Assembly: GCA_964555675.1 (NCBI GenBank)
Contig: CAZKTU010000085.1
Coordinates: 1 to 24,162, forward strand
From: CAIWXH01 sp964555675
Lineage (GTDB): Bacteria; Chloroflexota; Chloroflexia; Chloroflexales; Chloroflexaceae
Direction: 5' to 3'
Length of the DNA: 24,162 nucleotides
The first letter of the stretch is position 1, and each line of letters starts with the position of its first letter. The notes under the pieces are model-generated. The model was not told the DNA's origin and did no database searches. It was given only the letters and a program-made list of their open reading frames with translations. The translations under genes and the position numbers were made by a program. Positions 22,342-24,162 of the stretch are shown piece after piece.

Positions 22342-24162
22342 ATGAGCCTCGTCGATGGCGAGATCGAGCTAGTCGGCGCGCCGGTGAAGGCCGGCTACCC
22401 ACGCGAGGGCAAAGCGATCGCGCTTCTTGTCATCGTGGACGACTTGCGCAGCTCTGACGACGCCATCGCGGCCTTCAGCGCCGACGACGCCGCCGCGCCT
22501 AACTACTATATCGACCAGATAGGCTTCATCAGGCAGTTCGTCGACGATGCGAGGGCCGGCAAGAACCTCGGCCCGGTGATCTACCGGGGGCGCCGCTACA
22601 ACCTCGACCGGATCAGCCTGAGCGTGCGCCTCGAGCGCCCCGACGGCCTCGACTACAGCGACGCGCAGGTGGCGGCCATCCACCGCCTGATTGCCTTCCT
22701 GCTCGACCTGCACCGGCTCGACGAGAAGCGTCTCTCAACCATTCTGCCCGACGAGCAGGAGCGCCCGCGGCTCTTCCCCTACATTCCCCCGCCGACCTCG
22801 CAGACCAGCGGCGACCTGCTGGGCGGCGGCCTCACCCCCGAGCAAGAGCTGTTCGTGGCCCTGTACGCCGAGAGCTACAAGCCGCTAGGCGGGAGCCTGA
22901 AGATCGACCAGGCCTTCCCCATCCACGCGGCGAAGTTCGGCCTGGGCGCGCCGATCGGCAAGACCGAGCCGCCCCCGGTCAAGGTGGGCGATCGGCTCTT
23001 CAACGTGCAGCCCTTCGCCCGTGACACGATTTTCAACGAGGGCACCAACTACGGCGCCGTGGTGCAACTCAGCGCGCTGGCCGACCCGCAGCGCGACGGC
23101 ATCCCCGCGAGCGGTCTGGCCCGCGCGATCCTCGAGGCCTCGTACAAGGCTTCGCTCAAGGCCGCCAGGGCCGCCGGCGTGCCGATCACCGGGAACGAGA
23201 AGCTCGAGCCGGGCTATCGCTTCCACCAGGTGGCCCACAATGCCGGTTACGGCACTCCGCTCAGCGGCAACTACCTGGCCGACGGCAAGCAGTACGCCGT
23301 GCAGGTCTACCCCGGCGAGACGCTCTACACCCCCGTCAGCGACCAGGGCGGCTGTACCTACCTGAGCGCGACCCCGCCGAGCGACCCGGCCTACCATGTG
23401 ATCTGGAAAGAGACCTACAAGGTCGCCAGGGCCGCCTACGACCCGAACTCGGAGTTTCACAAAAAAGCCGTCGAGCTGAAGCTGGGCGCGCCGCTGTCGC
23501 GGGTCTACGACGTCACCCTGGTCGGCAAGGCCTACAGGCTGCAGGTCTGGGCCCTCGACACGCTCTACAAAGGACCGGACGGCCAGATCAGGCGCATGAG
23601 CGAGCTGCCGAAGCCGCCCGCGGTCCAGAGCTGGCAGCCGGTGACGCCGAAGCCGGTGCCCCCGACCCCGCCGAATGCGCTGCCCCCGATGGCGGTCAAC
23701 GGCAATGTCGGCGCGCCCCGGCCCAACGACATCAACTGGCCGCCGCTGCCCGCCTTCTCCATACTGACCGACCACAAGGGCGCCCGCGAGCGAGCCCTCG
23801 GCCGGATCGACTGGGTGCGCACCAACGGCGACTCCGTGCGCATCACCAACGGCTGGGACGCCCAGAATATCATCGATGTGAAGATCCCGCAGCTGCTCAA
23901 GATCCCCGGGGTCAAGACCGATACGATCAAGTTCAACAAGAACGCCGCCGGCCAGCTGCAGCGGCTCTGGGCGGCCTGGGAGGCGGCGGGCCTGCTGCGC
24001 TTCATCAAGACCTTCGACGGGGCCTGGGTGACGCGCACGATCAGGCTCAAGCCCACTGTCTTGAGCAACCACGCCTACGGCACCGCCTTCGACATCAACG
24101 CGAAGTGGAACGGCCTGATCAAGATCGCGGCCTTCGTCGGCCAGGAGGGCTCGGTGCGCGAG
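22342..24162 (+). CDS. Degenerate amidase-like domain, three repeats and M15-type D-Ala-D-Ala carboxypeptidase domain (partial)
   Basis: An open frame of 607 codons runs off the window. Residues about 20-145 follow the layout of N-acetylmuramoyl-L-alanine amidase type 2 (NYYIDQIGFIRQFVDD, SVRLERPDGLDYSDAQ, HRLIAFLLDLHRL), but the zinc histidines are replaced (VIVDDLRSSDD, ILPDEQERP). Three repeats follow, centred near residues 204, 306 and 384 (G-APIG/GTPLSG/GAPLSR, then an aromatic NVQPFARDTIF-like strand). After a proline-rich linker (about 422-455) comes an M15-like domain with SNHAYGTAFDIN (His577, Asp584). No signal peptide is seen. ATG 22342 has AAGGAG six bases upstream. Peptidoglycan cleavage is likely; the export route is unknown. 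Confidence 0.78.
   Translation, partial: MSLVDGEIELVGAPVKAGYPREGKAIALLVIVDDLRSSDDAIAAFSADDAAAPNYYIDQIGFIRQFVDDARAGKNLGPVIYRGRRYNLDRISLSVRLERPDGLDYSDAQVAAIHRLIAFLLDLHRLDEKRLSTILPDEQERPRLFPYIPPPTSQTSGDLLGGGLTPEQELFVALYAESYKPLGGSLKIDQAFPIHAAKFGLGAPIGKTEPPPVKVGDRLFNVQPFARDTIFNEGTNYGAVVQLSALADPQRDGIPASGLARAILEASYKASLKAARAAGVPITGNEKLEPGYRFHQVAHNAGYGTPLSGNYLADGKQYAVQVYPGETLYTPVSDQGGCTYLSATPPSDPAYHVIWKETYKVARAAYDPNSEFHKKAVELKLGAPLSRVYDVTLVGKAYRLQVWALDTLYKGPDGQIRRMSELPKPPAVQSWQPVTPKPVPPTPPNALPPMAVNGNVGAPRPNDINWPPLPAFSILTDHKGARERALGRIDWVRTNGDSVRITNGWDAQNIIDVKIPQLLKIPGVKTDTIKFNKNAAGQLQRLWAAWEAAGLLRFIKTFDGAWVTRTIRLKPTVLSNHAYGTAFDINAKWNGLIKIAAFVGQEGSVRE

Noticed and set aside
22885..24072. Minus-strand open frame of 395 codons at the right end.
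   Set aside because: It opposes the M15-type protein, whose plus frame has a promoter, ribosome site and recognisable domains.
1..24162. CRISPR array, insertion sequence or prophage.
   Set aside because: No regularly spaced repeats, transposase, integrase or phage structural genes were seen; the M15-type protein alone is not enough to call a prophage.

Overview
The window is about 70% GC with strongly G/C-ending codons. The gene set (PduO-type cobalamin adenosyltransferase, a bacterial acyl-CoA-binding protein, amylosucrase, class I photolyase, a stressosome-type STAS protein, a DUF993 sugar operon) fits a free-living, probably light-exposed bacterium. Chloroflexota (Chloroflexia, Roseiflexaceae/Kouleothrix-like) is my best guess, made from gene content and style only. 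A run of 100 N flanked by an identical 55-base duplication shows this is a draft scaffold, probably from a metagenome.

Layout. Positions 1-41 are probably the tail of a rightward gene. 104-1338 (minus) holds a hexapeptide acyltransferase followed by a DUF1405 membrane protein. 1470-2027 (plus) is the cobalamin adenosyltransferase. 2203-5574 (minus) holds two secreted clan GH-A glycoside hydrolases, each followed by a copy of the same short repeat. 5725-6837 (plus) holds the acyl-CoA-binding protein and a MinD/ParA-like ATPase with an elaborately foldable leader between them. 7091-11759 (plus) holds amylosucrase, a membrane STAS protein and a GAF-GAF-PAS sensor lacking an output domain. 11769-13844 (minus) holds the photolyase and a DUF1269 protein with a promoter, an operator-like palindrome and a structured leader.

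14161-18062 (minus) is a four-gene catabolic operon: Gfo/Idh/MocA dehydrogenase, DUF993 aldolase-like protein, xylose-isomerase-like TIM barrel and SDR. A LacI-family regulator (18205-19230, plus) is divergent from it. Three sites with the LacI-type core AAGCGCTT and a fourth related palindrome surround the regulator. One site sits exactly at the expected start point of a strong minus-strand promoter just downstream of lacI, pointing back into it. This suggests a repressor-controlled antisense or long-leader transcript, and it is the most interesting signal here.

19434-22209 (minus) holds a secreted zinc metallopeptidase, split by the N run, and a bilobal retropepsin-like aspartic protease. 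22342 to the window end (plus) is a multidomain cell-wall enzyme: a degenerate amidase-like domain, three repeats and an M15-type carboxypeptidase domain. It is cut off by the window edge.

Promoters that can be read out share a pattern: a TTGC.. -35, a 17-base spacer and often an extended -10 (TGC before the hexamer). Long gene-free stretches are few. 13845-14160 holds the DUF1269 control region and a terminator-like hairpin, and 6838-7090 holds a GC-rich palindrome and the amylosucrase promoter.
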